A DNA stretch of 64,000 nucleotides from Paraburkholderia silviterrae (GCF_004353915.1 NZ_SMRP01000028.1:2883-66882), one strand, 5' to 3'; shown: positions 18,249 through 27,309, counted from the stretch's first letter. The notes: generated by a model not told the origin, from the sequence alone. Translations and numbers: made by a program.

Positions 18249-18286
18249 CTAAAGTTGCTTTATTTTCGGTTTTCTGAAGAGACCCC
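18249..18286 (-). mobile_element. 38-bp terminal inverted repeat of a Tn21/Tn501-type transposon
   Basis: Read on the minus strand it begins GGGGTCTCTTCAGAAAAC and continues with CGAAAATAAAGCA, ending TTTAG at base 38. This agrees in length and nearly throughout with the Tn21-subgroup end (GGGGTCGTCTCAGAAAAC, then GGAAAATAAAGCACGCTAAG). It is directly downstream of the tnpA remnant. No partner repeat was found at the left end of the island. Confidence 0.88.
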
Positions 18287-18315
18287 AGAGTAAGCGCTAA
18301 AGTGCCGACTCTGGA

Positions 18316-18377
18316 AGACAGGAGACACAACCGTGGAATTGCGCGCCCTTCGCTATTTCATCGAGGTGGTGCGGCAG
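18316..18377 (+). repeat. Right copy of the 62-bp direct repeat bounding the island
   Basis: Matches 9325-9386 with one mismatch. This copy is continuous with the intact lysR gene. Only 17 bases upstream of the lysR GTG are shared, so the intact gene has kept its ribosome binding site but lost its original promoter and operator. Confidence 0.93.
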
Positions 18378-19280
18378 CAGAGTTTCACCGCCGCCGCCGA
18401 ACAGCTGCACGTGACCCAGCCCACCATCAGCAAGATGGTGAAGGCGCTCGAGGACGAGACCGGCACGCCGCTACTGCTGCGCGACGCGCGCCAGATGGTG
18501 CTGACCGACGCCGGACGCATCGTCTATCAGCGCGGCCAGGACGTGCTCGCCGCCTACGCGCAGCTGCAGGCCGAGCTCGCCGATCTGGACACGCTCGGGC
18601 GCGGCGAGCTCACCATCGGCATCCCGCCGATGGGCGGCTCGCTCTTCACACCGGCCATCGCCGCGTTCCGCCAGCGCTATCCGAAGATCGAGCTCAAGCT
18701 CTTCGAGCAAGGCTCGCGCGCGATCGAGGCCGCGCTCATCTCCGGCGAGCTCGAGCTGGGCGGCGTACTGCTGCCCGTCGATCCGGAGCAGATCGACGTG
18801 CTGCCGATCTCCCATGAGCTCCTGTGGCTGGTCGCGCCGCGCGGCTCGCGCTGGGACGGCACGCCAAGCGTGCCGCTCGCCGATCTGGCCGGCGAGCCGT
18901 TCGTGTTCTACGGGGAGAGCCTTGCGCTGAACGACGTCGTGCTCGCCGCGTGCCGCGCGGCGGGTTTCACGCCGCAGATCGTGGGCCGCAGCGGCCACTG
19001 GGACCTGATGGCGGCGCTCGTGCTCGCGGGCGTGGGCATCGCGCTGCTGCCCGCGCCGTATGTGCGCCGGCTCGACTCGGCGCGCTTCACCTGCCTGCCC
19101 GTTACCGATCCGCAAGTGCCTTGGGACATGGCGATCGGCTGGAAGCGCAGCGGCTATCTTTCGCACGCCGCGCGCGCGTGGCTCGAGGTGGCGCGCGAGG
19201 AATACGGCAAGCCGTCCACCTTCCTCGACGACTTCGTGCGCCCGCCCGGCCTCGAAAAGCCGGCCGCCGACACGCGCTGA
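18333..19280 (+). CDS. LysR-family regulator (CidR-like), likely regulator of lrgAB
   Basis: 315 residues. The N-terminal helix-turn-helix is MELRALRYFIEVVRQQSFTAAAEQLHVTQPTISKMVKALE; the effector domain spans about residues 90-300 (GELTIGIPPMGGS, LLWLVAPRGS, WDLMAALVLAGVGIALLPAPYV). It fits the LysR proteins that sit divergent from cidAB/lrgAB and respond to overflow metabolites. GTG start with ACAGGAGACACAAC upstream. A truncated copy of its first 15 codons remains next to lrgA at 9342. Its present upstream DNA is the right end of the island (tnpA remnant and inverted repeat), so expression may have changed. Confidence 0.9.
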   Translation: MELRALRYFIEVVRQQSFTAAAEQLHVTQPTISKMVKALEDETGTPLLLRDARQMVLTDAGRIVYQRGQDVLAAYAQLQAELADLDTLGRGELTIGIPPMGGSLFTPAIAAFRQRYPKIELKLFEQGSRAIEAALISGELELGGVLLPVDPEQIDVLPISHELLWLVAPRGSRWDGTPSVPLADLAGEPFVFYGESLALNDVVLAACRAAGFTPQIVGRSGHWDLMAALVLAGVGIALLPAPYVRRLDSARFTCLPVTDPQVPWDMAIGWKRSGYLSHAARAWLEVAREEYGKPSTFLDDFVRPPGLEKPAADTR

Positions 19281-19320
19281 CGCATGAGCGCGCCTGCATC
19301 ACGTTGCGGCGCAAAGTAAA

Positions 19321-19363
19321 AGAGCCGCCCGGCTCACGCCGGACGGCTCTCTACGCGTTTTTT
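19321..19363 (+). terminator. Terminator after lysR
   Basis: AGAGCCG-CCCGG...CCGG-ACGGCTCT hairpin (19321-19350) followed on the plus strand by a run of six T (19358-19363). It lies between convergent lysR and the OmpA-like gene and could serve both. Confidence 0.8.
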
Positions 19364-19405
19364 AGGTGGTCTCTCTCGCGCTGCGCCGCGTAACGCTTTT
19401 TGCGC

Positions 19406-21142
19406 TTACTGCTGTGCTACGAACTCGATGCGCCGGTTGTGAAAGCGCCCGCCTTCGGTGTCGTTGCTGTCGACCGGCTTGGCGTCGCCGTAACCCTCGG
19501 CGATGAGCGTGGACGCGCTCACGCCCTGCGCGACCAGGTAGGTGCGCACGGCTTGCGCGCGGCGCTTCGAGAGCGCGAGGTTGCTCGCCTTGTTGCCGAC
19601 GTTATCCGAATAGCCCGCGATTTCGATCTTGACCGGCTTACCTTCCTTCGCGCAGGCGTTGAGCACCTTGGCCGACTGGCGCAGGTCTTCGCCCGCCGAG
19701 GCCGGGATGCTCGTGCTGCCCGTCGCGAAATTCACCACCTGCAGGTTGAACACCTTCACGATATCGGCGGAAGCGCACGAGGCCTCGGTGCCGAACAGGC
19801 CCTTCACGGCGTCGCGGAACGATTGCGTGGCGTCGGCCACGGCCTTCTGCACGTTGAACACGCCAATGTCGAAGCCCGAGCCGAACAGCGCCTTGAGCTT
19901 GTCGAGCCAGCCGAGCTGCGCGTTGGCCGCGGCGCCGCTCAGCTCCACGTGCGAGCCGTCGATCTTGACTTCTGCGCCGGGCAGCGCGAGCAGCGGCAGC
20001 AGGCCGTCGAGGTGCGCGAGCCATGCGGCTGGCTTCGTGGCGGCGTCGACCGTCACGTTGGCGTCGAACTTGCCTGCGCCGAACTTCTTCGTGAGCGCGT
20101 CGAGGAGCTGGGCCTTCTCGGCCTCGGTGCCCACCGTCGCGGTGACCGTCGGCACGCCGGCCTTGTCGACCGTGAACGAGAGGTGCGAGTCCTGGGTCGG
20201 CGCCGGCGCGGCGTCGCTCGCCGACGAAGCCGCTTCAGCCGAGGATGCCGCTGCGGCGTCCGAGGCCTGCGAAGCCGGCAGTGCGACGGGTGCGTTCGCG
20301 TCCGATGCGGCTTGCGCTGCCGGCGCAACGGCCGAAGCGGCTTGCGCGGCACTCGCCTGGGTGTCTTCGGCGGCGTCGTCGCGCTGGCATGAGCGCAGCG
20401 CGAAGAATGCGATGATCAGCGCGATTGCGGCCAGCAGCCACCACAGCCACGAATGCCCGCGCTTCTCGGGCTCGATCGGCGGCGTTGCGGCGGTCTGAGG
20501 CGGCACGGCGGCGGAAATCGGGCGCACGGCCGGCTGCGGATGATCCAGATGCGCCGAGACATCTTTCAGGCGCGTGAGAATCGAGCCCGCGAAGCTGGCC
20601 GCGGTGCCGAGGCCCACGGCTTGGGCGAGGCGGTCGGTGAGGCTTGCATTGACCGACGAAAGTTGATGGCCGAGCAGCGTTGGCAGTTGTCCGACCAGGC
20701 CCTGCGAGCCCGTGAAGTGATGCTTCAGGATGCCCATGACCGCCGCGCCGACCACGCCGGTCAGCGAGAAGGCCGTCGACTGCGCCGCGCCGGTTTGCGC
20801 GGCCACGGCGTCGGCGAGTGCGCCGACGTTGATGCCCGCGGCCTTCTGGATCAGCTCGCGGCCCGCGGTTTCAAGCTGGCTCAGGCCCGAGGTGCTCGAG
20901 AGCATCTCCGGCAATTGCTTGCCGATCAGCGCGTTGACGTCCGGCGACATGATGGCGGAGAACAGGCCACGCGCGCCTTCGGGCGTGCTGCCACGATGCA
21001 TGATGGCGGCGACGATGGCCGGAGCCGCTGCGCTCGTGACCTTGCGGGTGAGGTCGGGCGTGAGGCCGAAGCGGCCGGCGAGCGTGCGCACGACATCGTC
21101 GCTCAGGACCGTTTCCAGCAATTGAAAGACATTGATGCTCAT
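19406..21142 (-). CDS. DUF937 plus transmembrane plus OmpA-like domain protein
   Basis: 578 residues. Residues 1-180 are DUF937/YidB-like (VFQLLETVLSDDVVRTLAGRFGL, SLTGVVGAAVMGILKHH). A single membrane helix follows near residue 240 (WLWWLLAAIALIIAFFALRS), then an Ala/Ser-rich linker and a BON-like region. The C-terminal peptidoglycan-binding OmpA domain has VKIEIAGYSDNVGNKASNL and the SKRRAQAVRTYL helix. It is predicted to tether the inner membrane to peptidoglycan. ATG at 21142 with GGAGG upstream. Transcribed alone. Function unknown beyond the envelope role. Confidence 0.85.
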   Translation of the reverse strand: MSINVFQLLETVLSDDVVRTLAGRFGLTPDLTRKVTSAAAPAIVAAIMHRGSTPEGARGLFSAIMSPDVNALIGKQLPEMLSSTSGLSQLETAGRELIQKAAGINVGALADAVAAQTGAAQSTAFSLTGVVGAAVMGILKHHFTGSQGLVGQLPTLLGHQLSSVNASLTDRLAQAVGLGTAASFAGSILTRLKDVSAHLDHPQPAVRPISAAVPPQTAATPPIEPEKRGHSWLWWLLAAIALIIAFFALRSCQRDDAAEDTQASAAQAASAVAPAAQAASDANAPVALPASQASDAAAASSAEAASSASDAAPAPTQDSHLSFTVDKAGVPTVTATVGTEAEKAQLLDALTKKFGAGKFDANVTVDAATKPAAWLAHLDGLLPLLALPGAEVKIDGSHVELSGAAANAQLGWLDKLKALFGSGFDIGVFNVQKAVADATQSFRDAVKGLFGTEASCASADIVKVFNLQVVNFATGSTSIPASAGEDLRQSAKVLNACAKEGKPVKIEIAGYSDNVGNKASNLALSKRRAQAVRTYLVAQGVSASTLIAEGYGDAKPVDSNDTEGGRFHNRRIEFVAQQ

Positions 21143-21390
21143 CGAGCGGTTCCTCCAGTTCGCGGACGCGCCAACTGACACGCCCAGATGCCGCGCGATT
21201 ATAGGGAGTCCGAAATCTCGAAAATACGCCTGGCGCTTGTGCCGCACACTCTTTGACGAAAACCCCTCTACAGGGTCTTTTCTTCGTCAACGCAATGTCA
21301 AAACGAGGCGGATTGCGCCGGCGCGCTGCGCCTCGTTTCGATGCTTCGCACGTGAGACGATCAACGTGTACGAGAGCGGGAAGATGCGTA

Positions 21391-23034
21391 TCAGGCGATG
21401 ACTGTTGCGCCGTGCGTCACGCTTCCGGCGCGCCGGCTCGCGGCGATGAAGTCGGCCGCGCGCTCGCCGATCATCACCGTTGGCGCATTGGTGTTGCCGC
21501 CTATCAGCGTCGGCATGACCGAGGCATCGGCGATACGCAGATGCGTCACGCCGCGCACGCGCAACTGCGGATCGACGACCGAGCGCGCGTCGCCGCCCAT
21601 GCGGCAGGTCGCGACGGGGTGATAGATCGTGTCGGCGTGCGCCGCGATGACCGCGCGCAGTTCGGCGTTGCTCTGGTCCGCATGTGTGTAGAGCTCGCGG
21701 CCGCCCATCCGCGCGAGCGCGGGCGCATCGAGAATGCGTCGCGCAATGCGTGCGCCCTCTACCAGCAGATCGAGATCGCGCGCATCGGAGAAGAATTGCG
21801 GGTCGATCACGGGCGCGACGCGCGCATCGGCGCTCGCGAGCGTGAGCGTGCCGCGGCTCGCCGGGCGCAGCACGCATGCGTGCAGCGAGTAGCCGTGGCC
21901 CCAGTGCAGGTGGCGGCTATGGTCGTCGACGAGCGCCGTGCAAAAGTGCAATTGCAGATCTGGCCGGTCGAGCTGCGGGCGGCTCTTCAGGAAGCCGCCC
22001 GCCTCCGCCACGTTGGTCGTGAACATGCCGCGCCGGGTACGCAGATAACGCACGAGGCCGGACACCATCTTCACGCCGCCGCGCAGCGAATAGCCCACGG
22101 TCTCGCTCGAATGCACGCGCTTGTTGAACGTGAAGTCGATATGGTCGATCAGGTTGCGGCCCACCTCGGGCGCGTCGTGGCGCACCGCGATGCCGTGCGC
22201 GCGCAGTTGCGCGGCGGGGCCGATGCCCGAGCACATCAGGAGCTGCGGCGAATTGAACGCGCCGGCCGCGAGGATCACCTCGGCGCGTGCTTCGAGCGTT
22301 TCGGTGCGCCCGCCGCGCGCCACCTCGACGCCGCTCGCGCGCGCGCCGTCGAAGGTGACGCGCAGCACGGTCGCATCGGCGATCAGATGGAGATTCGTGC
22401 GCGGCTGGCCTGCCCGCTCGTCATAGAGATAAGCGCGCGCCACGGTGCAGCGCTCGCCGCCGCGCTGCGTCACCTGATAGAAACCCACGCCCTCCTGCCT
22501 GGCGCCGTTGAAGTCGTCGTTGAGGGGAAAGCCGGCCTCGTGCGCGGCCTGCACGAAGCGCTGCGCCACCGGATTGCGCTCGCACAGATCGGCGACCCCA
22601 AGCGGCCCGCCCGCGCCGTGCCACGCGCTGGCGCCGCGCGAATTGTCCTCGGCGCGCAGGAAAAACGGCAGCACGTCGTCCCACGCCCAGCCCGCGCAGC
22701 CCAGTTGCGCCCACTCGTCGTAATCGAGCGGATGACCGCGCGTGTAAATCATTGCGTTGATGGCGCTCGAGCCGCCGAAGCCACGCCCGCGTGGTTGATA
22801 CCCGCGGCGGCCCGCGAGACCCGGCTGGGGCACCGTCTCGTAGGCGTAGTTGTTCTTCGTGCGTCGCGGCACGAGCGCCGCGACGCCCATCGGCATGTTG
22901 ACGAACAGATTGCGCGCGGTGTGCGGCCCGGCTTCGACGAGCGCGATGCTCGCGTCGGGACAGCGCTCGGCCAGCCGCCCGGCGAGCGATGCACCGCCCG
23001 AGCCGCCGCCTACGATGACGTAGTCGTATTGCAT
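21391..23034 (-). CDS. GMC-family FAD-dependent oxidoreductase (choline/alcohol dehydrogenase-like)
   Basis: 547 residues. The FAD-binding start YDYVIVGGGSGGASLAGRL is followed by GFGGSSAINAMIYTRG (GMC signature 1), AAGAFNSPQLLMCSGIGP (signature 2), and the C-terminal YHPVATCRMG with the catalytic His, then GGNTNAPTVMIGERAADFI. It is related to BetA and AlkJ, and oxidises a primary alcohol; the substrate is not determined. Start chosen at the ATG preceded by GGGAGGAGGC. A hairpin element in its leader resembles one upstream of fliE. It is divergent from the acyl-CoA dehydrogenase gene. Confidence 0.92.
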   Translation of the reverse strand: MQYDYVIVGGGSGGASLAGRLAERCPDASIALVEAGPHTARNLFVNMPMGVAALVPRRTKNNYAYETVPQPGLAGRRGYQPRGRGFGGSSAINAMIYTRGHPLDYDEWAQLGCAGWAWDDVLPFFLRAEDNSRGASAWHGAGGPLGVADLCERNPVAQRFVQAAHEAGFPLNDDFNGARQEGVGFYQVTQRGGERCTVARAYLYDERAGQPRTNLHLIADATVLRVTFDGARASGVEVARGGRTETLEARAEVILAAGAFNSPQLLMCSGIGPAAQLRAHGIAVRHDAPEVGRNLIDHIDFTFNKRVHSSETVGYSLRGGVKMVSGLVRYLRTRRGMFTTNVAEAGGFLKSRPQLDRPDLQLHFCTALVDDHSRHLHWGHGYSLHACVLRPASRGTLTLASADARVAPVIDPQFFSDARDLDLLVEGARIARRILDAPALARMGGRELYTHADQSNAELRAVIAAHADTIYHPVATCRMGGDARSVVDPQLRVRGVTHLRIADASVMPTLIGGNTNAPTVMIGERAADFIAASRRAGSVTHGATVIA

Positions 23035-23048
23035 GCCTCCTCCCTTGG

Positions 23049-23091
23049 TCGGCCGGCGTGAGTGCTTCAACACTGACGCCGGTCCAATGCA
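23049..23091 (-). promoter_or_regulatory. Leader hairpin element, copy 1
   Basis: On the minus strand, CCGGCGTCAGTG-TTGAAG-CACTCACGCCGG (hairpin at 23053-23082) with flanks TGCATTGGA and CCGAC. It lies about 15 bases before the GMC ribosome binding site. A second copy with compensating changes precedes fliE (30410-30452). Confidence 0.65.
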
Positions 23092-23384
23092 CGAGGCGTT
23101 GCATGCAAAACGCGCTTGAGGCACGCTAGATGCACGCTCGTTCGATTTCGCTTTTCCGCGCATTGTAGGAAGCGTCCGAGACTGAGGTCAGCTTTTATGT
23201 CAGAACCTTTCCTCTAATCCTCAGGCCGCGTAGGCGGCAGCCAGGCGGCTACCATGAAAGGCCGTTCAGCCGCGCGAGCTGAATGATTCCAGCAAGCAGA
23301 ACAGGGAGCGCTGGAGCGCGCATGGACCGCAGATCGGCCTTGTTTGGCCGCGCGCCCTCGCGCGCCGCCGATGGAGACACGTAG
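23092..23384. other. Divergent intergenic region (GMC / acyl-CoA dehydrogenase)
   Basis: No gene is visible. It must contain promoters in both directions; no clear -35/-10 pair or operator was identified. Confidence 0.4.
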
Positions 23385-25217
23385 ATGGACTCGACGGACC
23401 GCAGCGGCACGATGGACACAACGCAGGCATTGAGCGGCAACGCGCCGGGCGCCGATGCGTCGGGCGCCGATGCGTCGGGCGTCGCTACGCTCGCCTATCG
23501 CCCCGGCACCACCCACGAAGTTACGAATCAGGCGCCGCCGCTCGCCGATTACAACCTTTTCACGACCGATTCCGCGCTGGGCGAAGCGCTCGCGCGCGCC
23601 GGCGCCGGCTGGCATCGCGAGGCGCTCGTGCGTCACGGCGCAACGCTGGGCGCGGCGCCCACGCTCGCGCTGGCCGACCTCGCCAACCGGCACTCGCCCG
23701 AGCTGCATACGCACAGCCCGCGCGGCGAGCGCATCGACGCGCTCGAATTCCATCCCGCCTGGCACGAGCTGCTCAAGCTGCTGCGCGCCGAAGGCCTGCA
23801 TGCGCTGCCGTTTTCGGAGCCGCGCCCCGGCGCGATGGCCGCGCGCTGCGCCGGCTATTTCCTGCACGCGCAGCTCGAATCGGGCTCGCTCTGCCCGCTG
23901 ACCATGACGTTCGCGAGCATCCCGGTGCTGCAGTGCGAGCCTGCGCTCTTCGACACGCTGCGCGAGCGGCTTTACACGCGCGAGCACGACGCGCGCGACG
24001 TGCCGCTCGCCGGCAAGCGCTCGATGATGATCGGCATGGGCATGACCGAAAAGCAGGGCGGCTCGGACGTGCGCAGCAACCGCACGCAGGCGCGCCCGGC
24101 GGGCATCGCCAGCGGACGCGGCGCCGAGTACCTGCTCACCGGACACAAGTGGTTCTTCTCCGCGCCGCAGTGCGACGCGCATCTCGTGCTCGCACGCACC
24201 ACCGAACATGATGGGCTGTCGTGTTTCTTCGTGCCGCGCTTCAAACCGGACGGCACGAAAAACGCGGTCCAAGTGCAGCGCCTGAAAGACAAGCTCGGCA
24301 ACCGCTCGAACGCAAGCAGCGAGGTGGAATTCTTCGACGCGTACGGCGTGATGATCGGCGACGAGGGGCGCGGGGTGGCGACCATCATCGAGATGGCGAA
24401 CTACACGCGGCTCGACTGCGTGATCGGCAGCGCGGCGCTCATGCGTGCCGCGCTGGTGCAGGCGATCCACCATGCGCGGCACCGCAGCGCGTTCGGCCGC
24501 GTGCTCGCCGATCAACCGCTGATGCAGAACGTGCTCGCCGATCTCGCGCTCGAATCCGAGGCCGCCACGGTGCTGTTCATGCAGCTCGCGCAAGCGTTCG
24601 AAGAGAGCGCGAATGACGCGAATGCAGCCGGAACCGTCACAGAAGAAAGCGGCCGTGCGCTCGTTGCCCGCGCCTGGCGGCGCATCGTCACGCCCGCCGC
24701 CAAGTTCTGGGTCTGCAAGCGCACCCTCGCCTTTACAGGCGAAGCGATGGAGGTCTGGGGCGGCAACGGCTACGTCGAGGAAGGGCCGATGGCGCGCTTC
24801 TACCGCGAGGCGCCCGTCAATTCGATCTGGGAAGGCTCGGGCAACGTCATGTGCCTCGACGTGCTGCGCGCGCTCGAGCGCGATGCCGACGCCGCGCAGA
24901 TGCTCTTTCTCGCGTGGCGGCGCGAGGCTGCAGGGCATGCAGCGCTCTCAGCGGCGCTCGACCGGCTCTCGGCGCTGCTCAATGGCGCGCCCGGCACGCG
25001 CGAGACCAGCGCGCGGCACATCGCCCAGCAGATCGTGCTGATCGCGCAGGCCATGCTGCTGCGCGCGGGGCCGCCCGAGGTGGCCGAGGCGTTCATTGCC
25101 ATGCGCCTCGACGAGCATGACGCCGACTGTGGGCGCGTGTTCGGCACGCTGCCCGCGCGCTTCGATCACGCGGCGCTGATCGCGCGGGCGTTGCCGCCGG
25201 ACTATCTCGCTGCGTAA
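23385..25217 (+). CDS. Acyl-CoA dehydrogenase family protein, AidB-like
   Basis: 610 residues, longer than standard acyl-CoA dehydrogenases (about 380) and in the range of the AidB subgroup. Landmarks: SGSLCPLTMTFASIPVLQ, MGMTEKQGGSDVRSN (FAD/substrate loop), YLLTGHKWFFSAPQCDAH, WGGNGYVEEGPMARFYRE and NSIWEGSGNVMCLDVLRAL. AidB is tied to the adaptive response to alkylating agents in E. coli, but many homologues are of unknown substrate. Ribosome binding site GGAGACACG. The N terminus carries an in-frame 15-bp tandem repeat (coding GADAS twice). The next gene encodes an aldehyde dehydrogenase. Confidence 0.88.
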   Translation: MDSTDRSGTMDTTQALSGNAPGADASGADASGVATLAYRPGTTHEVTNQAPPLADYNLFTTDSALGEALARAGAGWHREALVRHGATLGAAPTLALADLANRHSPELHTHSPRGERIDALEFHPAWHELLKLLRAEGLHALPFSEPRPGAMAARCAGYFLHAQLESGSLCPLTMTFASIPVLQCEPALFDTLRERLYTREHDARDVPLAGKRSMMIGMGMTEKQGGSDVRSNRTQARPAGIASGRGAEYLLTGHKWFFSAPQCDAHLVLARTTEHDGLSCFFVPRFKPDGTKNAVQVQRLKDKLGNRSNASSEVEFFDAYGVMIGDEGRGVATIIEMANYTRLDCVIGSAALMRAALVQAIHHARHRSAFGRVLADQPLMQNVLADLALESEAATVLFMQLAQAFEESANDANAAGTVTEESGRALVARAWRRIVTPAAKFWVCKRTLAFTGEAMEVWGGNGYVEEGPMARFYREAPVNSIWEGSGNVMCLDVLRALERDADAAQMLFLAWRREAAGHAALSAALDRLSALLNGAPGTRETSARHIAQQIVLIAQAMLLRAGPPEVAEAFIAMRLDEHDADCGRVFGTLPARFDHAALIARALPPDYLAA

Positions 25218-25308
25218 GCAGCAGCGCCTTGCGGCCTAAACGGCAACGCCTTGTGGCGTAGGCAGCAGCGCCTTGCGGCGTAAACGGCAGCGCCTTGCGG
25301 CATAAGCG
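25214..25308 (+). repeat. Four 22-bp tandem repeats between two dehydrogenase genes
   Basis: Units centred on CGCCTTGCGGC start at 25225, 25247, 25269 and 25291, an exact 22-bp period, with a few substitutions. They begin at the stop codon of the acyl-CoA dehydrogenase and end about 70 bases before the next start. Confidence 0.85.
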
Positions 25309-25378
25309 CCAGCGCCGAAGACCGACGCATCCATCGCAACCCGGCATGGCCGTTGCGCCATCCTCACGAGGACCGACC

Positions 25379-26896
25379 ATGAAGCAGGATCTGCCCGAAG
25401 CACTCGCACGTCAGGACGGTCACGACAGCGGCGGCGGCCCCAGCCGCGGCGCGCACAGCGCTGCGTCCGGCCTGCCGGGCGACTCCGGCGACTCCATCGA
25501 CCCGCGCGAATCGTTGCACGCCTTGCTCGCCGCGCAGCGCGAAGCGCATCAGCGCGCGCCGTTTCCCTCATGGAGCGAGCGCGCGCGCCATCTGCGGGCG
25601 CTGCGCGACGTGCTTTTCTCGCACCAGGACGCACTAGCCGTTGCGATGAACGCCGATTTCGGCCAGCGCTCGAAAGCCGAGGTTGCGCTTGCGGAGTTCG
25701 TGGTGCTCAAGCAGGAGATCGACGCCGCGCTCAAGCACGGCGCGCGCTGGATGCGCCCGCAGCGCCGCCGCGTCGGCAAATGGCTCGCGCCGGGCAGCGC
25801 GCGCGTCGTGCCGCAGCCGCTCGGCGTGGTGGGCATCGTCGTGCCGTGGAACTATCCGCTCCTGCTCGGCGCGAGCCCGCTCGTGTGCGCGCTCGCAGCG
25901 GGCAACCGCGCGATGATCAAGATGTCCGAGCTCACGCCGCGCACCTCGGCGCTCTTCGAAGCGTTGATCAGCCAGACCTTCGCGCGCGACCACGTAGCGG
26001 TCGTGAACGGCGACGCCGCCATGGGCGCCGCATTCACGGCGCTGCCGTTCGACCATCTGCTCTTCACGGGCTCGACGCGCGCCGGCCACGAGGTGATGCG
26101 CGCGGCCGCCGCGAACCTCACGCCGGTCACGCTGGAGCTCGGCGGCAAGTCGCCCGTGCTGATCGGCGAGCACGCGCGCTTCGATTACGCCGTCGACAGC
26201 CTGCTGCTTGGCAAGACGCTCAACGCGGGGCAGACCTGCATCGCGCCCGATTACGTGCTGCTGCCGCGCGGCAGCGAGGAAGCCTTCATTGCCCGCGCGC
26301 GCACGCGCTTTGGCGAGCTCTATCCCGACTTCGCGAACAACCGCGACTACACCTCGATCATTTCGGCGCGCCACTATGAGCGGCTCGAGCGCCTCGCCGA
26401 CGAAGCGCAGGCCGCGGGCGCGCAGTTGCATGCGCTTGGGTCCCGCGACGCCGCGACACGGCGCTTCGCGCCCGTGATCGTGACGGGCGCGCCCGCTCAC
26501 ACGCCGCTGATGCAGGAGGAGATCTTCGGGCCGCTGCTGCCGCTCGTGCCCTACGACTCGCTCGACGCAGCGCTGCGCTACGTGAACGCGCGCGCGCGGC
26601 CGCTTGCGCTCTACCTCTACGCCGACGACGCGCGCACCGTCGAGCGCGTGACGCGCGAGACCGTGGCGGGCGGCATGTCGGTGAATGAGACACTCATGCA
26701 CATCGCGGCCGAAGGGCTGCCGTTCGGCGGCGTGGGCGCGAGCGGCATGGGCGCGTATCACGGCTACGAAGGCTTCACCACGTTCTCGCGGATGAAGCCC
26801 GTGTTCACCCAGGCGCGGCTGAACGCACGCGGCCTGATCGCGCCGCCCTACGGAAAGCTGTTCAACCTTCTGATACGCGTGATGTTGAAGTTCTAG
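25379..26896 (+). CDS. Coniferyl-aldehyde-type dehydrogenase
   Basis: 505 residues, NAD(P)-dependent aldehyde dehydrogenase. Landmarks: VVGIVVPWNYPLLLGASPL, FTGSTRAGHEVMRAAA, LELGGKSPVLI with the general-base Glu, and NAGQTCIAPDYVLLP with the catalytic Cys in the form typical of the coniferyl aldehyde dehydrogenase subgroup. The hydrophobic C terminus (KLFNLLIRVMLKF) also fits that group. Start: ATG at 25379 with GAGG nine bases upstream; upstream in-frame sequence lies in the tandem repeats. It may be cotranscribed with the AidB-like gene. Natural substrate unproven. Confidence 0.88.
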   Translation: MKQDLPEALARQDGHDSGGGPSRGAHSAASGLPGDSGDSIDPRESLHALLAAQREAHQRAPFPSWSERARHLRALRDVLFSHQDALAVAMNADFGQRSKAEVALAEFVVLKQEIDAALKHGARWMRPQRRRVGKWLAPGSARVVPQPLGVVGIVVPWNYPLLLGASPLVCALAAGNRAMIKMSELTPRTSALFEALISQTFARDHVAVVNGDAAMGAAFTALPFDHLLFTGSTRAGHEVMRAAAANLTPVTLELGGKSPVLIGEHARFDYAVDSLLLGKTLNAGQTCIAPDYVLLPRGSEEAFIARARTRFGELYPDFANNRDYTSIISARHYERLERLADEAQAAGAQLHALGSRDAATRRFAPVIVTGAPAHTPLMQEEIFGPLLPLVPYDSLDAALRYVNARARPLALYLYADDARTVERVTRETVAGGMSVNETLMHIAAEGLPFGGVGASGMGAYHGYEGFTTFSRMKPVFTQARLNARGLIAPPYGKLFNLLIRVMLKF

Positions 26897-26910
26897 CGGC
26901 GCGAACGCGC

Positions 26911-27309
26911 CTACCGCGGCAGCGCAGGCCAGCGCAGCGGATTCCCCCCAAGCGCCTTGGCATCCGGCAGACGCGACTGCGCCGCCGCTGCTTGCGCGTC
27001 TCTCGCGGCAGCGGCCGCTTTTGCCTGTCTCGCCTCGCTTTCCGCCGTTTCGAGCCCGTGCAGCCACGCGAGCATCTCGGCCACGGCCTGGTAGAGCTGC
27101 GGCGGGACCTGCGAATCCAGATCCACCTGCATCAGCAGCGAGACCATCTCCGGCGCCTCATGCACGTGGAGGCCCGCTTCCTTCGCGCGCTGCACGATCA
27201 TCTCGGCGACGAGCCCATAACCCTTCGCGACCACGCGTGGCGCGCCGTCGCGCGCGACGGGGTCGTCGTAGGCGAGCGCAGCGGCGCTCCTGCGGTTCGT
27301 GCGGCTCAT
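26911..27309 (-). CDS. FlhB C-terminal-domain-like protein (export switch homologue)
   Basis: 132 residues. ALAYDDPVARDGAPRVVAKGYGLVAEMIVQRAKEAG and the following LLMQVDLDSQVPPQLYQAVAEMLAWLH match the cytoplasmic C-terminal domain of FlhB/YscU, but the membrane domain and the self-cleaving NPTH site are absent. Proteins of this kind (FhlB type) can partly replace the FlhB tail in substrate switching. Its start overlaps the stop of the FliK-like gene by four bases, joining two hook-length or switch functions in one operon. Ala-rich C terminus. Confidence 0.85.
   Translation of the reverse strand: MSRTNRRSAAALAYDDPVARDGAPRVVAKGYGLVAEMIVQRAKEAGLHVHEAPEMVSLLMQVDLDSQVPPQLYQAVAEMLAWLHGLETAESEARQAKAAAAARDAQAAAAQSRLPDAKALGGNPLRWPALPR

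Noticed and set aside
9325..18377. 62-bp repeat as the target-site duplication of the Tn3-family element
   Set aside because: Tn3-family elements make 5-bp duplications, and the inverted repeat does not abut the direct repeat.
21253..23061. 602-codon plus-strand open frame opposite the GMC oxidoreductase
   Set aside because: Antisense shadow; the minus strand has all GMC signatures.
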